Origin: an uncultured Roseburia sp.
Lineage (GTDB): Bacteria > Bacillota > Clostridia > Lachnospirales > Lachnospiraceae
Length of the DNA: 7,539 nt
Assembly: GCA_934307185.1 (NCBI GenBank)
Contig: CAKRCJ010000105.1
Span: 1 to 7,539 of the forward strand
Direction of reading: 5' to 3'
Position 1 is the stretch's first letter. Every line of letters begins with the position of its first letter. Both the position numbers and the translations under genes were made by a program. The notes under the pieces were generated by a model. That model was given only the letters and a program-made list of their open reading frames with translations, was not told the DNA's origin and made no database searches. Of the stretch, positions 6,520 to 7,539 are shown one piece after another.

Positions 6520-7326
6520 ATGGCACAAAACTCAACCCTTTCTCTCGAAAATGCAACCGGCACTATTGACTATCCGCTTACCAATGACTTTATTTTCCGG
6601 GCAGTTCTACAACGTAATAACCAGGTACTTACCGCACTTATTCGTTCTCTTTTGCACATTGAGACAACTGATATTCAAGTAGAAATCACCAACCCTATCG
6701 AACTTGGTGAGAAATTTTCTGACAAGGATTTTATTCTTGATATCCGTGTTGTTATAAATAAGCAGCAAATCATCGACCTTGAAATGCAACTATCAAATGA
6801 CCATAACTGGCCCGAACGTTCCATCTGTTATGCTCTCCGCAGTTTCGACCAGTTAAATTCCGGGGAAGATTACACAGAAGTTCTTCCTGTCCATAGCATT
6901 GGCTTTCTCAATTTCACTCTTTTTCCGGATAATCCTGAATTCTTTTCTACATATCTCCTAACCAATCAGAAAACTGGCAAAATTTACAGTAGTAAATTTT
7001 GTATCCACGTGGTAGACTTATCTCGGATAGACCTTGCAACTGAAGAAGATAAACACTATCAGATTGACCAATGGGCAAAGCTCTTTAAAGCCAGAACGTG
7101 GGAGGAACTTTACATGATTGCTAAAAATAATCTGGATTTACTCCAAGCTTGTAATGATTTATATACTATTAATGGGGATGATATTTTAAGACAGCAGGCC
7201 CGCGCCCGCGCGGATGCTGAATTCTGGGAACGGAATAAGGATGCGAAGATTAAAAGGCTTGAAGATGAACTTGTAGAAAAAGACGCAAAACTTGCTGAAT
7301 ATATCCGCAAATATGGTGAACTTTAA
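6520..7326 (+). CDS. Rpn/PDDEXK_2-family PD-(D/E)XK nuclease (putative recombination-promoting nuclease/transposase)
   Basis: A 268-residue protein of the Rpn-like PD-(D/E)XK family (PDDEXK_2 type), often annotated as a putative transposase. E. coli Rpn proteins are DNA endonucleases that promote RecA-independent recombination and have been linked to phage defence. The N-terminal PLTNDFIFRAVL (19-30) is the typical family opening. The catalytic core is FILDIRV (71-77) with D74 and IIDLEMQ (84-90) with E88 and Q90, so the active site looks intact. The motif TWEELYMIAKNN (193-204) follows. From about 225 the protein is charged and probably coiled-coil (KRLEDELVEKDAKLAEYIRK). AAGGAGG (6509-6515) stands 4 bases before ATG. 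The gene diverges from the glycan operon, has its own promoter and is visibly richer in GC than the operon's distal genes (26 G/C in 6541-6600), which suggests an independent origin. It also contains a possible internal start at 7114. Confidence 0.9.
   Translation: MAQNSTLSLENATGTIDYPLTNDFIFRAVLQRNNQVLTALIRSLLHIETTDIQVEITNPIELGEKFSDKDFILDIRVVINKQQIIDLEMQLSNDHNWPERSICYALRSFDQLNSGEDYTEVLPVHSIGFLNFTLFPDNPEFFSTYLLTNQKTGKIYSSKFCIHVVDLSRIDLATEEDKHYQIDQWAKLFKARTWEELYMIAKNNLDLLQACNDLYTINGDDILRQQARARADAEFWERNKDAKIKRLEDELVEKDAKLAEYIRKYGEL
7114..7326 (+). CDS. Possible intragenic small protein (RpnS-like C-terminal product of the nuclease gene)
   Basis: Within the nuclease frame, codon 199 is ATG and is preceded by GGGAGGA (7100-7106 region, core GGAGG at 7101-7105) with an 8-base gap, an ideal Shine-Dalgarno arrangement that rivals the gene's own start. 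Translation from here would give a 70-residue protein: a helical stretch, then the basic/acidic coiled-coil tail of the full-length enzyme. Rpn nucleases of enteric bacteria have been reported to make a C-terminal short form from within the gene that inhibits the long form; this layout fits that scheme. Caution: the RBS-like string is also what the codons for Trp-Glu-Glu give, and that motif belongs to the protein family, so the match may be incidental. Confidence 0.4.
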   Translation: MIAKNNLDLLQACNDLYTINGDDILRQQARARADAEFWERNKDAKIKRLEDELVEKDAKLAEYIRKYGEL

Positions 7327-7349
7327 TAAAGACTCTCTTTTCATTAAAT

Positions 7350-7382
7350 ATGGGCAGAACCATTTTTCCGGTTTCTGCCCAT
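7350..7382 (+). terminator. Bulged hairpin after the nuclease gene, possible terminator
   Basis: ATGGGCAGAACC (7350-7361) pairs with GGTTTCTGCCCAT (7370-7382), leaving one bulged T and an 8-base loop. It starts 23 bases after the stop codon and is by far the most stable stem in the window. The uridine run expected of an intrinsic terminator is absent on the plus strand (it is followed by GTCTGCATTATTATAG), so it may be a weak terminator or an mRNA 3'-end stabiliser. Confidence 0.5.
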
Positions 7383-7487
7383 GTCTGCATTATTATAGAA
7401 ATTTTAAATAAAAAAGTTTGGCATTTCCGGCATGTCATAAAACTTGCCATGAAATCATCCGATAATAAAGAACCAGTACCTATCGGT
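7383..7487. other. Intergenic sequence without a recognisable gene
   Basis: No ORF with an RBS is visible. It contains an A/T-rich stretch (7400-7415) and an imperfect inverted repeat ATTTC-c-GGCA (7423-7432) against TGCC-at-GAAAT (7445-7455). That stem is interrupted and lacks a T-run, so no function is assigned. Confidence 0.4.
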
Positions 7488-7539
7488 AGTGTAAAATAGT
7501 TTGTGTTTTTGGTAAAAAATAACTCCTTTTTGGTAAGAA
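7488..7539. repeat. Possible insertion-sequence end with 21-bp-spaced direct repeats (runs off the window)
   Basis: The string AGTGTAAAATAGTTTGTG (7488-7505) resembles the terminal inverted repeats of IS256-family elements, many of which carry GTGTAAA-type ends. Directly inside it, TTTTTGGTAA occurs twice (7506-7515 and 7527-7536), exactly 21 bp apart (two helical turns), as transposase sites near IS ends often are. The other end, any target duplication and the transposase gene would lie outside the window, so the family call is tentative. The direct repeat itself is certain. Confidence 0.25.

Noticed and set aside
6607..6789. 60-codon minus-strand frame
   Set aside because: It is antisense to the catalytic part of the nuclease gene, which is clearly the real coding sequence.
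7110..7450. Two minus-strand frames of 66 codons (7110-7310 and 7250-7450)
   Set aside because: They are antisense to the nuclease tail and run through the hairpin; serine-rich low-complexity text results from the acidic coiled-coil codons. Not supported as an antisense antitoxin.
1..7539. CRISPR array, tRNA or rRNA genes
   Set aside because: No regularly spaced repeat series, no cloverleaf with an acceptor end and no rRNA-like sequence was seen on either strand.

Overview
The window looks like part of a surface-polysaccharide (capsule, exopolysaccharide or cell-wall glycan) locus of a low-GC Gram-positive bacterium. The DNA is AT-rich, nearly every gene has an AGGAGG-type ribosome binding site, and both recognisable promoters are of the sigma-A type. 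The gene families would fit a gut-type Clostridia such as the Lachnospiraceae, but that placement is an inference from gene content and style; no rRNA or other marker is present.

Layout. From about 6231 down to position 1, reading leftwards on the minus strand, six genes are packed head to tail with gaps of 1-13 bases or RBS overlap. In transcription order they are: a DUF1972/GT4 glycosyltransferase (6017-4875, GTG start), a radical SAM/SPASM enzyme (4861-3674), a GT2 rhamnosyltransferase-like glycosyltransferase (3672-2830), an acyltransferase-3-type membrane protein (2820-1771), a second GT4 glycosyltransferase (1769-615), and the first 204 residues of a polytopic membrane protein that may be a Wzy-like polymerase (612-1, cut by the window edge). 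A strong promoter (TTGACA, 17 bp, GATAAT at 6231-6203) gives the operon a leader of about 180 bases. Within the leader a 20-codon ORF ends on the GTG start of the first gene, and the 8-mer TGGTAAGC occurs twice.

From 6395 to 7326, on the plus strand and divergent from the operon, lies a separate unit. An excellent extended -10 promoter drives a PD-(D/E)XK (Rpn/PDDEXK_2 family) nuclease gene with intact catalytic residues. Inside it, a strong Shine-Dalgarno sequence stands 8 bases before an in-frame ATG (7114). That could make a separate 70-residue C-terminal protein, like the intragenic RpnS antitoxins reported for Rpn nucleases of enteric bacteria. A bulged 12-bp hairpin follows the gene. 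The right edge (about 7484-7539) holds a sequence resembling an insertion-sequence end, plus a 10-bp direct repeat with a 21-bp period.

How it fits together. The operon would build, decorate and perhaps polymerise a repeat unit: two GT4 enzymes and one GT2 add sugars, the acyltransferase acylates, and the radical SAM enzyme probably does an unusual chemical step on a sugar or carrier-linked intermediate. By eye, the promoter-proximal genes are less AT-rich than the distal ones, as expected of a mosaic locus with a conserved head and a swapped-in tail. The nuclease gene looks like an unrelated neighbour (mobile or defence-type). The most notable points are the radical SAM enzyme with an atypical cysteine pattern, the internal start in the nuclease gene, and the operon leader.
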